A DNA stretch of 64,000 nucleotides from Bacillus sp. HSf4 (GTDB taxonomy: Bacteria; Bacillota; Bacilli; Bacillales; Bacillaceae), in assembly GCF_029537375.1 (NCBI RefSeq), contig NZ_CP120679.1, positions 2,158,001-2,222,000 of the forward strand, in the 5' to 3' direction. Shown in pieces: positions 53,748-62,118 of this stretch. Positions within the stretch are counted from its first letter, which is position 1. Each line of letters begins with the position of its first letter. Both the position numbers and the translations under genes were made by a program. The notes below the pieces were generated by a model. The model was not told the origin of the DNA and made no database searches. It saw only the letters and a list, made by a program, of their open reading frames with translations.

Positions 53748-54488
53748 TTATTTCCCGCGCTGTACAGCTACATAGATGGCGACTTGGGCATTTTCGCGAT
53801 CAGCTGCGTTTTCGTTATACACCTCAAAATCTCCTGTATATGTACGGATCTGTTTTTGCTCCCATCCCCAGATGTCCCGCCACGTGTCAAACACAACTTC
53901 TTCAAGTCTTCCCCGCCGCGAGATGAAAACGGCATACTCTGAAGCCGGAAGTGTGATGACATTGCGATCATCGTCTTCAGGTTCGCCAAAAGTTCCGATT
54001 GAAAACGTATATGAACCATGCTCATCTGTTTCATAATCGGAATAGAGTGCGATGATATCGCGCGGGATTTGATGTGACGAAAGCGGGCTGTTTTTGTGGA
54101 ACCATTCCCACATGGAAGAAATTTTGCCCTTTCCTGAAGCTTCCCCTTTATTGCTTGTCACGGTCGATATACCGGTAAATTGTTTTGTATTCAATTTCTC
54201 GAAATGGGAGAAGCTCGTACCCGTCTCTTTAGCGGCCGATCTCCATCTTTTTAAATGAGGCAGTGTGCTTTCAAGCAGCTTCCTCGCTTCCACCTCTGTT
54301 TTGCCCTCCTCCTTTAAATAAGGGACACAGATCTCGATCATATCCTGCAAGGTGGCATCAGGCTGTTTGAACTGTCCCTCCCCGTAGCAGTACTTGCAGT
54401 AATCGCGGTTTTTGCCCCCGCCTTTTTCTGTACCGAGCTCTTCATGATCCATTGGCATTCCGCAGCTTTGGCAAATGAGTGTTTTCAT
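53748..54488 (-). CDS. yobU: Zinc-ribbon plus GyrI-like effector-binding protein (YobU-like)
   Basis: 246 residues. The first 75 form a zinc ribbon: CQSCGMPMDHEELG, then DYCKYCYGEGQF. The C-terminal about 150 are a GyrI-like/AraC effector-binding domain with the end part VAIYVAVQRGK. So it can bind a small ligand and a metal but has no DNA-binding helix of its own. It is encoded 53 nt after the WYL-type regulator yobV, and such pairs may work together. RBS AGGAGGAATG. Confidence 0.8.
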   Translation of the reverse strand: MKTLICQSCGMPMDHEELGTEKGGGKNRDYCKYCYGEGQFKQPDATLQDMIEICVPYLKEEGKTEVEARKLLESTLPHLKRWRSAAKETGTSFSHFEKLNTKQFTGISTVTSNKGEASGKGKISSMWEWFHKNSPLSSHQIPRDIIALYSDYETDEHGSYTFSIGTFGEPEDDDRNVITLPASEYAVFISRRGRLEEVVFDTWRDIWGWEQKQIRTYTGDFEVYNENAADRENAQVAIYVAVQRGK

Positions 54489-54541
54489 TTTTCATTCCTC
54501 CTTTTTCAACAGCATACAAAAAGAAACCTGACAGCATTGTG

Positions 54542-55480
54542 TCAAGTTTCATATAAATCAATAATTTGTTTGGCCAAGCTTTTGACGTTTTGGCGAATAT
54601 GAGGCGGATCAAGGACTTCAATATGGGTTCCGAACTGCAGCAAAAACCTGTAGAGCCAAGGGTCTTCAGGGTACGATATGATGGCGGTGCACCTGCCGTT
54701 TTCATATGTCAAAGCGTCAAAGCCGAACCATTCTCTCGCCAACAGCTCTCCGGACGGATGAATGCGCAGGGTAATGTCCGTCATGTTTTCCGGCTTATAC
54801 CATGACGACTCCCATGGAAGAGAGGCCAAATCGACCTCCCTTCGCTGAAACGGCTCGGATAATATACGGATGTCTTTCATCCGGACGAGCTTAAAAAAGC
54901 GAAACGCTTGTCTTTTCAGACAATAAGCATATAAATACCAATGCCGTGCCTTTAAAACAAGGGTGTGCGGCTCGGTAATCCGGCTGCCCGTTTGTCCGTC
55001 ACGATTAACATATGTAAAAGATACGGTATTCAAGCTGTCGGCCGCTTGATTTAACATCTTGATCTTTTTCTTTATCCCTTCGCTTTCTCCCCAGGATGAA
55101 ATATCGATAAACCATCTTTTTGTTTTTTCGCGGTACAGCGGCATTTCTTCTTCTGAGACGAGAAGGCGGATCTTTTCCAGGGCGTTTCCGTTCTGAAAGG
55201 CTTCATAGGTTGATGAGACGCTTTCCAGCGCCGTCGTGATGGCCGCCAGCTCATCAGCCGAAAGAAGCTTATTTTCCAGACGGAACTGCTCCATGAGGCT
55301 AATCCCGCCTCCGGCTCCCTGTGATGTCACAATCGGGATGCCGGCCTGATTGATCGCTTCAATATCCCGGTAAATCGTTCGGACGGAAACTTCGAATAGA
55401 TCTGCAAGCTCTTTAGCCTGTACGCGCCTTTTTCTGACCAATAAAATCACGATTGCCAAAAGCCGGTCAATTTTCATCAT
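54542..55480 (-). CDS. yobV: HTH-WYL transcription regulator (YobV-like, YafY type)
   Basis: 312 residues. N-terminal HTH: RLLAIVILLVRKRRVQAKELADLFEVSVRTIYRDIEAINQAGIPI. The middle WYL domain is visible as LKARHWYLYAYCLKRQAFRFFKLVRM, and the C-terminal WCX-like part follows. Such regulators respond to nucleic-acid or small-molecule ligands. AGGAGAA precedes ATG 55480. It is followed by yobU. The divergent yobW gene lies on the other side. Confidence 0.88.
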   Translation of the reverse strand: MMKIDRLLAIVILLVRKRRVQAKELADLFEVSVRTIYRDIEAINQAGIPIVTSQGAGGGISLMEQFRLENKLLSADELAAITTALESVSSTYEAFQNGNALEKIRLLVSEEEMPLYREKTKRWFIDISSWGESEGIKKKIKMLNQAADSLNTVSFTYVNRDGQTGSRITEPHTLVLKARHWYLYAYCLKRQAFRFFKLVRMKDIRILSEPFQRREVDLASLPWESSWYKPENMTDITLRIHPSGELLAREWFGFDALTYENGRCTAIISYPEDPWLYRFLLQFGTHIEVLDPPHIRQNVKSLAKQIIDLYET

Positions 55481-55560
55481 GTTCTCCTCTCATTCCTCTG
55501 TACTTCTGTTTTTTTCCGGGATCTTCGTCCCATTAACATTCAAAACTTAACTTTATGGTT

Positions 55561-55588
55561 ACGATTTGAACAGTTTGGACATATACTT
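55561..55588 (+). promoter_or_regulatory. Sigma-K type promoter of yobW
   Basis: AC at 55561-55562, a 17-nt spacer and CATATACTT at 55580-55588 match the sigma-K elements AC / CATAnnnTA with one mismatch. Transcription would start near 55595, just before the AAGGAGG site, so the open frame above it cannot be translated. B. subtilis yobW is known as a sigma-K gene. Confidence 0.6.
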
Positions 55589-55613
55589 CATTAAAAAAGG
55601 AGGTTTTTCAAAA

Positions 55614-56126
55614 ATTACACTTTATGTTGTCCAATTGTTCGCGATTGTGTTGATCATCTATATCAGATTCAAGCGATCCATCGGTTTTCAGCCCTTGAAC
55701 CGTGCGCGCTTGATGTTCAGAATCGTTCTCTTTTCGGTTATTTTTTTATTCTTGCTGACGATGAGCGCTCTTCATCCGCTCTCATATCTTTATGATCTGA
55801 TCGGAATCGGATTCGGGTTTTTGCTGACAGCGTATGCGCTCAAACATGTATCCCTCGAAAACCGCGACGGTGTAATTTATTTCCGCACCCATCTATGGGT
55901 CGAACTGCTTGTTCTTTGCTTGTTTTTATACCGGTTTCTCTTTCGGATCATCGAAATCAATGCGGTTGAAGACGCTTCGTTAAAAAGCGGATCAGCGGCA
56001 TACGGTGCTCTATTTGCACAGGACCCGGCGACAATGATCGCTCTTTTTGTACTGGCCGTTTATTATGTCGGCTTCTCTTTTTTTGTTTTGAAAAAAGGAA
56101 AATTAGAAGAAAACCGCTCAGTATAA
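55614..56126 (+). CDS. yobW: YobW-like mother-cell membrane protein (CcdC-like), probable ATT start
   Basis: About 170 residues with five hydrophobic helices, CcdC/DUF1453-like (RSIGFQPLNRARLMFRI). The frame has no ATG, GTG or TTG at the right distance from the very good AAAAAAGGAGGT (55593-55604); ATT at 55614 is 9-10 nt downstream and fits. TTG 55566 is the only common start codon in frame upstream, but it precedes the ribosome site and lies within the predicted sigma-K promoter. An ATT start is rare but known (infC). The protein is expected in the mother cell during sporulation. Confidence 0.65.
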   Translation: MTLYVVQLFAIVLIIYIRFKRSIGFQPLNRARLMFRIVLFSVIFLFLLTMSALHPLSYLYDLIGIGFGFLLTAYALKHVSLENRDGVIYFRTHLWVELLVLCLFLYRFLFRIIEINAVEDASLKSGSAAYGALFAQDPATMIALFVLAVYYVGFSFFVLKKGKLEENRSV

Positions 56127-56159
56127 AAGGCAAACTCATTGCCTCGAGTTTGCCTTTTA
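56125..56159. terminator. Bidirectional terminator between yobW and czrA
   Basis: AAAAGGCAAACTC pairs perfectly with GAGTTTGCCTTTT around an 8-nt loop. Confidence 0.9.
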
Positions 56160-56164
56160 TACGG

Positions 56165-56491
56165 TCAGTCATGCCGTGTGTGATCGATCATTTGCTTTAG
56201 CACATCCAGGACATGCTGATCCTCGGGGGAATAAAAAATCGACGTCCCCGCTCTCCTTGATTTCACCAGGCGCAGGTTTTTCAAAAATCTCAGCTGATGA
56301 GAAACGGTTGACTGCAGAAGGCTGAGCTTTTCCGCAATTTCATTGACCGAATGCTCGCCTTGTGACAGCAAATGCAGGATTTTAATTCTCGTAGGGTCTG
56401 AGAGCGCTTTAAACGTCTGTGAGACAAGAAATAGCGTCTCTTCATCCAGCTCAATCCGCCCTTTTTCGATGTCTTGTTTGTGTTCGTTCAT
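56165..56491 (-). CDS. czrA: Metal-sensing ArsR/SmtB-family repressor CzrA
   Basis: 108 residues. The winged helix contains [50 protein letters not shown], and the C-terminal helix ends [16 protein letters not shown] with Asp/His residues of the alpha5 zinc/cobalt site. B. subtilis CzrA (YozA) represses the cadA and czcD efflux genes until Zn, Co, Ni or Cd binds. The neighbour yobW is the same as in B. subtilis. Those targets are not in this window. Confidence 0.9.
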   Translation of the reverse strand: MNEHKQDIEKGRIELDEETLFLVSQTFKALSDPTRIKILHLLSQGEHSVNEIAEKLSLLQSTVSHQLRFLKNLRLVKSRRAGTSIFYSPEDQHVLDVLKQMIDHTRHD

Positions 56492-56569
56492 GATTTCACC
56501 TTTTCCGCGCGACTTTTACCTCCATATCATATACCAAAACATGCGGGATTGAAAAGTTTTCGGCCAAAG

Positions 56570-57394
56570 TCAAGTGGAAAACAATGCCCCCTGAAGAGCT
56601 TTTATATATCTTTCGGCAGACTTCTGAACGCGCTCACCGGCGTTCTGTTTCACAATCCGGTGAAAAGCATTGTACAGCCTGTTGTACGGAATATTCTTTA
56701 CTTGATCGGCCATTTCTTTCACCTTGCCGGCCGGAAGCGGAATCAGGTTGGGGTAGCTGTACATAAAGCTGACCCACTCCTGGTCCTGCACGACTGTGAT
56801 GATATCTCCTGTAAGGAGGACACCCTTCCCGTCATCACCGTTTTTCCAGTGGCAAACGGCACCACCTTTAAAATGACCCCCAAGCCGATGTAAGGTGATC
56901 CCCGCTGAGAGCTCAAGAGATTCCCCGGACCAAAACACGATCCGTTCACTTGGCCTTTGCACCCATTTCCTGTCATCTTCATGGATATAGATCGGCGCAT
57001 CAAAGGCTTCCGCCCATTCCGTCTGGGCTGAATAATAATGCGGGTGTGACAGGGCAATCGCTTGAATCCCCCCGATTTTCTTGATATCCTCTATCGTTTT
57101 TTCATCTAAATATGTAATACAGTCCCATAGCAAATGAAAGCCGGGTTCCTGAAGCAAATAGGCTGTCTGCCCGATTGCAAATCCCGGCTTTGTCGTCAGG
57201 CTGTACAGGCCTTCTTCTTCAAAACAGATGTCATTTTGGAATCTGCGGCTACCCTTCAGCTCTTCAAGCGTTGTCCATTTTTGCCCCGCCGGATTGACAT
57301 ACTGCCTTTCTTCATCGCAGATGTTGCATACAGCCGGCGGTTCAGATGTTAAATCATATTGGACGCCACAGGTTGTACAAATATATTTTTTCAA
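56570..57394 (-). CDS. Rubredoxin-like zinc finger plus metallo-beta-lactamase-fold protein
   Basis: 274 residues. The first 40 hold CTTCG and CNICDEE, two Cys pairs as in rubredoxin-like or zinc-ribbon modules. The rest is an MBL fold, but the zinc motif is changed: SHPHYYSAQ stands where THxHxDH is expected, and the Asp is Tyr/Ser. Later parts LTGDI and HxxGGHFKGG remain. So it is either an inactive or unusual hydrolase or an electron-transfer-coupled variant. Start TTG 57394, 9 nt after AAAGGGG; the ATG at 57403 is directly on that site. It follows czrA in the same direction by gene order but is transcribed first, so its own promoter is expected. Confidence 0.7.
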   Translation of the reverse strand: MKKYICTTCGVQYDLTSEPPAVCNICDEERQYVNPAGQKWTTLEELKGSRRFQNDICFEEEGLYSLTTKPGFAIGQTAYLLQEPGFHLLWDCITYLDEKTIEDIKKIGGIQAIALSHPHYYSAQTEWAEAFDAPIYIHEDDRKWVQRPSERIVFWSGESLELSAGITLHRLGGHFKGGAVCHWKNGDDGKGVLLTGDIITVVQDQEWVSFMYSYPNLIPLPAGKVKEMADQVKNIPYNRLYNAFHRIVKQNAGERVQKSAERYIKALQGALFST

Positions 57395-57607
57395 ACGATT
57401 CATCCCCTTTCTATTACATTTTACCATCTATTCATTATTTTTTGATTATTCGGTTATTTTTCTTAAGATCTGACTTCTGCCAACTGTAAAAGTCGTAGCG
57501 GCTGAGCACTTCCATTCGGCATAGAAACGTCTTCAGCTTCCGTCCAGCCTATTCATTTTATTCATATTCTAGCATGATATAAGTCTTTAAATCTCCTTTG
57601 TTCCCAT

Positions 57608-57643
57608 TTATAAACAAAGCAGCACCCGGAAAATCCGGATGCT
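57608..57643 (-). terminator. Terminator of the 86-residue protein gene
   Basis: AGCACCCGG pairs with CCGGATGCT (one G-T pair); T-rich sequence follows on the minus strand. The stem overlaps the stop codon. Confidence 0.7.
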
Positions 57644-57902
57644 AACGGTTTGCTCTTTGATATATCTGCTCCAATTGAGATAGGGAAATGTCTCCCGCCG
57701 CATAATCAACAGCGGCGTCGACAATTTGGTCAAAGCTTTCGGCTGAAGTGCTCGTCTCTTTGATTTGCCTTTCATACCGCTCAAGCTCTTTCTGCTGCCT
57801 TGCTAAATCTTCTTCTTTTCCATCGTAATCGGCAGCATTCATCGTTTCCATATTTCGCTTTACCGCTTCAACATAACCTTCAAGATCATCCATTTTCAAC
57901 AT
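57642..57902 (-). CDS. Small acidic helical protein, unknown function
   Basis: 86 residues, no hydrophobic segment. The middle (about 28-55) is a highly charged helix (EEDLARQQKELERYERQIKE) likely to form a coiled coil; the end reads GDISLSQLEQIYQRANR. The start is uncertain between ATG 57902, TTG 57899 and ATG 57893, all close to AAGGAGA. It has its own terminator. No family recognised; it stands alone and divergent from a permease gene. Confidence 0.65.
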   Translation of the reverse strand: MLKMDDLEGYVEAVKRNMETMNAADYDGKEEDLARQQKELERYERQIKETSTSAESFDQIVDAAVDYAAGDISLSQLEQIYQRANR

Positions 57903-58046
57903 TCTCCTTGCTTTTTTTCAAAAGCATTTGCCAAACCAGTTGTTTTTATACTGTTAAAAACCGTTTTGATATGCTTGCTAGCACCTCAAAAAACATTTAA
58001 AATATGCTTGATTTCATCAACTGATTCATAAGGAGTTTAAAAAGTC

Positions 58047-59381
58047 ATTGAAAAAAAACTTTCGCTTAAACGAAGCCTTACACTTGCTCCCCTTGTCGTG
58101 ATTGGGCTCGCCTACATGGACCCGCTCGTTGTCTTTGATTCCTACGGAGTGGTTGCCCAGATGACAAAAGGGCACGTTCCGGCTGCCTATCTTTTTACGA
58201 TCGCTGCCCTGCTGCTGACGGCTTTAAGCTACGGCAGCATGGTCAAAGCCTATCCGAAAGCCGGATCGGTTTATACATATGCATATGAAAGCATCCATCC
58301 GCATGCCGGTTTTGTGGCCGGCTGGACGATTCTGCTCGATTATTTATTTTTGCCGATGGTGAATTTTGCGATCGGCAGCGCCTATCTGTCAGCGGCTTTT
58401 CCGGACATTCCCCACGGCCTTTGGGTCGTTTTTCTCGCGCTTTCGATTACGGTCGTCAATATGTTAGGCATCAAATTAACGGCAAACATTACGGCGCTGT
58501 TCGTCGCTTTTCAAGTGATCGTCGCGCTGACGTTTGCCGGATTGATGATCACAGGTCTGGCCCGCGGGCTTGGCACCGGAGAGCTGATCTCAGCCGATCC
58601 GTTTTATCGGCCTGATATGGAGCCATCTTTGATTGTCTCGGGGGCGACGATATTATGTTTTTCTTTTTTGGGCTTTGACGCCATTTCCACAATGTCGGAA
58701 GAAACGATCGATCCGAAGAAAAACATTCCTCTGGCGATCTTTTTAACGGTGGCCGTCGGCGGAACGCTGTTCACTGCGATTTCTTATTTGATGCATCAGG
58801 TATATCCAGCCTTTGACAGCTTTCACCATGCCGACTCGGCTTCTTTGGAGATTGCCTTTTATACGGGCGGCGCATTTTTGCGGTCTTTCTTCTTAGCGGG
58901 AACGATGGTCGCGGTCATTTCATCATCGCTTTCCTCGCATGCGAGTGCATCCAGGCTTTTGTATGCGATGGGGCGCGACAACTCACTGCCGAAACGTTTT
59001 TTCGGTTATGTCCATCCACGGCTGAGAACACCGGTTTTTAATATCCTTTTCATCGGTCTGATTTCACTGACGGCCATGATTGGAGAGCTTGAAGTCATTT
59101 ACTCATTCATCAGCTTCGGTGCATTGATCGGATTTATCTTTGTTCATCTTTCTGTCATCGGCCACTACTTCATTCGCCGGCGGGAAAAAGGACTGTTCAA
59201 GATCATCCGCTATCTCGTTCTGCCTTTTTTAGGCGCCTCGTTTTGCGGATGGCTGTTACTGAGCGTCGGTAAAAATGCGTTCATCATCGGAATCATTTGG
59301 CTGATTGGCGGATTTTTGTATTTTTGGTTCCGGGTTCGCTCACTTCCAAACACAGCTTTAGGATTTGATGAAATGACCTAA
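58047..59381 (+). CDS. APC-family importer, PuuP-like (putrescine or amino acid)
   Basis: About 444 residues with twelve helices. The sequence follows E. coli PuuP closely: LAYMDPLVVFDSYGVV, GHVPAAYLFTIAALLLTALSYG, the substrate loop GWTILLDYLFLPM, ILCFSFLGFDAISTMSEET and HASASRLLYAMGRDN. It should import putrescine or a related compound with a cation. The frame is unusual: after a TAA at 58038 its first possible start is ATT 58047 (AAGGAG 11 nt upstream); the nearby TTG 58048 is in another frame and would need one extra A in the A8 run 58051-58058. The first GTG in frame is at 58098, inside helix 1. Confidence 0.8.
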   Translation: MEKKLSLKRSLTLAPLVVIGLAYMDPLVVFDSYGVVAQMTKGHVPAAYLFTIAALLLTALSYGSMVKAYPKAGSVYTYAYESIHPHAGFVAGWTILLDYLFLPMVNFAIGSAYLSAAFPDIPHGLWVVFLALSITVVNMLGIKLTANITALFVAFQVIVALTFAGLMITGLARGLGTGELISADPFYRPDMEPSLIVSGATILCFSFLGFDAISTMSEETIDPKKNIPLAIFLTVAVGGTLFTAISYLMHQVYPAFDSFHHADSASLEIAFYTGGAFLRSFFLAGTMVAVISSSLSSHASASRLLYAMGRDNSLPKRFFGYVHPRLRTPVFNILFIGLISLTAMIGELEVIYSFISFGALIGFIFVHLSVIGHYFIRRREKGLFKIIRYLVLPFLGASFCGWLLLSVGKNAFIIGIIWLIGGFLYFWFRVRSLPNTALGFDEMT

Positions 59382-59466
59382 AAAAGACGCTGATATATCG
59401 CTTGGTCTTTAGGTCTGATCTATGTCATAATAAATATGGCACTAGGGCGCTACAGAGGTGAAACCA

Positions 59467-60123
59467 TTGAAGAGAAAGAAATCATCAGGATGTTTGGCCG
59501 GAGCTGGCTGCTCGTCGTTTTTTGTGTTTGTTGCCTTGATCGTGTTTTTTGCCTTCTCCGGACTGGACCAGTTGAAATGGCTTCCTCTCGACACTGAGAC
59601 GAATATCATCGGGAGATTGACAGATTACAAGCCTTTTGTTGAACAAGAGCTCGAAGAAAAGGGGCTTTCGCAATACACATCTCTTTTGCTCGGCATGATG
59701 TATCAGGAGTCAAAAGGCAGGGGCAATGATCCGATGCAGTCGTCAGAATCCCTCGGAATGAAACGAAATGAAATTGATGACCCGAAAGCCAGCATTAAAC
59801 AAGGTGTGCGCCATTTTGCAGAAATGTATGAGAAAGGTCAGAAAAAAGGCGTCGATTTAGCCACGATTGTACAAAGCTATAACATGGGAGCCGGCTATAT
59901 CGATTACGTCTCTGAACACGGCAAAAAACACACGGAAAAGCTGGCGAAAGAATTTTCTGAAAAACAAGTCGAAAAGAATCCCGGTCTATACAATTGCGGC
60001 GGGGATAAGAACAATTTCCGCTATCCATATTGCTACGGTGATTACTCATACACCGAAAAGGTAATGGAACGAACAAAAAAAGTGGAAGAACACATTCAAG
60101 GGTTGACCTTGGAGGATGAGTGA
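59467..60123 (+). CDS. yocA: Membrane-anchored lysozyme-fold protein (YocA-like)
   Basis: 218 residues. One N-terminal helix (about 12-32), then a CwlT-type lysozyme/SLT domain: LLLGMMYQESKGRGNDPMQSSES has the catalytic Glu, followed by DDPKASIKQGVRHFAEM and VQSYNMGAGYIDYV. It should cut or bind peptidoglycan outside the cell. The start is TTG 59467 with AGAGGTG upstream; GTG 59458 is part of that site. Similar to B. subtilis YocA. Monocistronic with its own terminator. Confidence 0.82.
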   Translation: MKRKKSSGCLAGAGCSSFFVFVALIVFFAFSGLDQLKWLPLDTETNIIGRLTDYKPFVEQELEEKGLSQYTSLLLGMMYQESKGRGNDPMQSSESLGMKRNEIDDPKASIKQGVRHFAEMYEKGQKKGVDLATIVQSYNMGAGYIDYVSEHGKKHTEKLAKEFSEKQVEKNPGLYNCGGDKNNFRYPYCYGDYSYTEKVMERTKKVEEHIQGLTLEDE

Positions 60124-60160
60124 GACGATCTGGGCGGTTTTCGCCCGGCTCGTCTTATTT
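60124..60160 (+). terminator. Terminator after yocA
   Basis: GACGA and GGGCG pair with CGCCC and TCGTC (60124-60154), followed by TTATTT. Confidence 0.75.
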
Positions 60161-60240
60161 CATTGCAGCGAACATAAGCATCGCCTGCTTGATCGCATGC
60201 CATGCTTGTTAAAGTCCGCGGGACAGAATCTGACCTGTCA

Positions 60241-61227
60241 TTAAGCTAAAAAACCGCCCTTTTTCAACATCTCTCTCACTTCATCTTTTGAAATCAAATG
60301 GTCTTTTGAACTTAACTTTTCAGTTTGCAAAGGATTGCAGTTTGTGTAATTTGCCCGTAATTCAGGAATATTGATCGACGGCAGCACAACTGACAGATCT
60401 TTCGAGAGAGAGACGGCGTGCTGGCGTTCGTGTGTTGAAATTAAAAGCTCATGAATTTTTTCCCCCGGTCTAGCACCGCTTTCTATGATGGAGGATTTGT
60501 CATTTCCATATGTTTCGATCAATATTTCCGCCATGTCCAAGATCCTGAAAGCCGGTGAGTTCATAATGAAAATCTCCCCGCCTTGTCCTTTGATGGCTGC
60601 CTCTAACAAGAGCTCAATCGTTTTTTCCTTTGTTAAAAAGAAACGTGTCATTCTCATATCCGTGATGGACACCTGGTTTTTTTGCCTGATTTGATCTTTA
60701 AATAGATGCAAAACGCTTCCGCTGCTTCCGAGCACATTTCCTCCCCTCACACAAATAAAGGCCGTTTTTCCATATAGATGGTTCGCATAAACAATCAGCT
60801 TCTCGCCGATCGCTTTCGTCATCCCATAAAAGTTGACAGGGTCTGCCGCCTTGTCGGTCGATACGTTGATCACTTTTTTTACACCGTTTTCAATCGCTGC
60901 TTCAATGACGTTTTCTGTTCCTGACACATTGGTTTTCAATGCTTCAAGCGGCTGTTCTTCACAAACCGGCACATGCTTCAGCGCAGCTAAATGAAAGACG
61001 TAATCGACTCCTTTAAGTCCTGCATGAAGCGCTTTTCGATCGCGGATATCGCCGATGAAAAACGCGAGTCTCGGATCTTCTATCTGCCGTCTCATCTGCA
61101 CCTGTCTCTCTTCGTTTCTGGAAAATACAGTTATTTTTTTAGGGTTTAAGGCCAGCAGCTGAAGGATGAGTTCATGCCCCCATGAACCTGTTCCCCCCGT
61201 AATGAAGATCGTTTTATTCTCAAACAT
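60241..61227 (-). CDS. Nucleotide-sugar 4,6-dehydratase / epimerase (CapE, PseB, FnlA type SDR)
   Basis: 328 residues, extended short-chain dehydrogenase. NAD(P) site TGGTGSWG (residues about 10-17). The catalytic region is STDKAADPVNFYGMTKA: Asp-Lys replace the usual Ser-Tyr pattern as in PseB/CapE enzymes, with Tyr and Lys of YGMTK. Motif LAALKHVPVCEEQPLEALKTNV is typical. It should turn UDP-GlcNAc into a 4-keto-6-deoxy sugar, feeding a capsule, teichoic or coat glycan. It is the last gene of a minus-strand cluster with a DUF1796 protein, an unknown protein and a GT4 glycosyltransferase. Confidence 0.87.
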   Translation of the reverse strand: MFENKTIFITGGTGSWGHELILQLLALNPKKITVFSRNEERQVQMRRQIEDPRLAFFIGDIRDRKALHAGLKGVDYVFHLAALKHVPVCEEQPLEALKTNVSGTENVIEAAIENGVKKVINVSTDKAADPVNFYGMTKAIGEKLIVYANHLYGKTAFICVRGGNVLGSSGSVLHLFKDQIRQKNQVSITDMRMTRFFLTKEKTIELLLEAAIKGQGGEIFIMNSPAFRILDMAEILIETYGNDKSSIIESGARPGEKIHELLISTHERQHAVSLSKDLSVVLPSINIPELRANYTNCNPLQTEKLSSKDHLISKDEVREMLKKGGFLA

Positions 61228-61266
61228 TCCTGTTCCTCCTTCAGTAAACTTCAGATGGAAATATCG

Positions 61267-61905
61267 CTATCCGATGGTGACTCCTTCAAACAACGAAGTC
61301 CACAAAGCATTATTTGACTTCCATATTTCTTGATCAGGTAATTCAACAGCGCAAATTTTCTCTAATGGCCAATTTTTTTCGATAATGGTTTTGACGTTCG
61401 AATGCCGCACCAGAAGGACATGAAAGTCATGCTGAACCAAACCAGATAAAACGCGTTCAAGCTCCTGCGCTTCTTCGAAACTGCCTTCTGTCCTGACAAA
61501 CAGAATGCGGTTACTGCTAGACAACTTTTCCAAAAAACGGTTGATTCTTCTGTTGAATTTCTCCATTACGGCAGGATAAGTTGCCAGATGGTCAAGTGTA
61601 TTTTTATTCGCGTCAAAATCATGAACAGATCCGACGTTATAGAGGTCGTCTACTACATAAATAGTAGAATTCTCTTTTTTCTCGCCGGTATTATAGCCGA
61701 TGATTCTGAGGTTTTTCGGATCCATAAATCCCGCGAACTTATTTCGAAGAAGCTGGTTGAGATCTGTGAGGGAATTCGTAGTCACCCAGTCGAGAGGACC
61801 TGCAAACGGTCTTAAATCATTATCTCTTAGCTGTATTGCCGCCAAGCAAAGGTGTCCTAAGCTGAAAATGGCGTCATAATGACCTTTAATGTCTTTTAAA
61901 TTCAT
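61267..61905 (-). CDS. DUF1796 putative papain-like cysteine peptidase
   Basis: 212 residues, soluble. The start GHYDAIFSLGHLCLAAIQL has the conserved Cys, PFAGPLDWV has the Asp and GSVHDF the His, the triad proposed for DUF1796. Function is unproven; these proteins often lie beside glycosyltransferase and polysaccharide genes, as here. The gap to the dehydratase gene is 39 nt, so they are cotranscribed. GGTGTTAGGA precedes the ATG. It may modify a glycan or peptide of the envelope or coat. Confidence 0.75.
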   Translation of the reverse strand: MNLKDIKGHYDAIFSLGHLCLAAIQLRDNDLRPFAGPLDWVTTNSLTDLNQLLRNKFAGFMDPKNLRIIGYNTGEKKENSTIYVVDDLYNVGSVHDFDANKNTLDHLATYPAVMEKFNRRINRFLEKLSSSNRILFVRTEGSFEEAQELERVLSGLVQHDFHVLLVRHSNVKTIIEKNWPLEKICAVELPDQEIWKSNNALWTSLFEGVTIG

Positions 61906-62067
61906 ATTCCTAACACCCCTTGAATCCCTCCTATTAAACCCGCTTATTTCATACTAGGTGAAGTAAAAGTAAAGCGCTGCTTTTTAGTATTGTATGCCGC
62001 ACAAGCGGCAAAGGTAAAAGACAACCACCTATTCCTTGATGATTTGAAAGGGAACTGAAAATAATAG

Positions 62068-62102
62068 GATAAAAAAATAAAAGCCTTCGATTTCCGAAGG
62101 CT
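62068..62102 (-). terminator. Terminator after the 167-residue gene
   Basis: AGCCTTCG pairs with CGAAGGCT; on the minus strand a long T-rich run follows. It parts the glycosyltransferase pair from the DUF1796-dehydratase pair. Confidence 0.85.
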
Positions 62103-62118
62103 GACCATAACGCATTGA

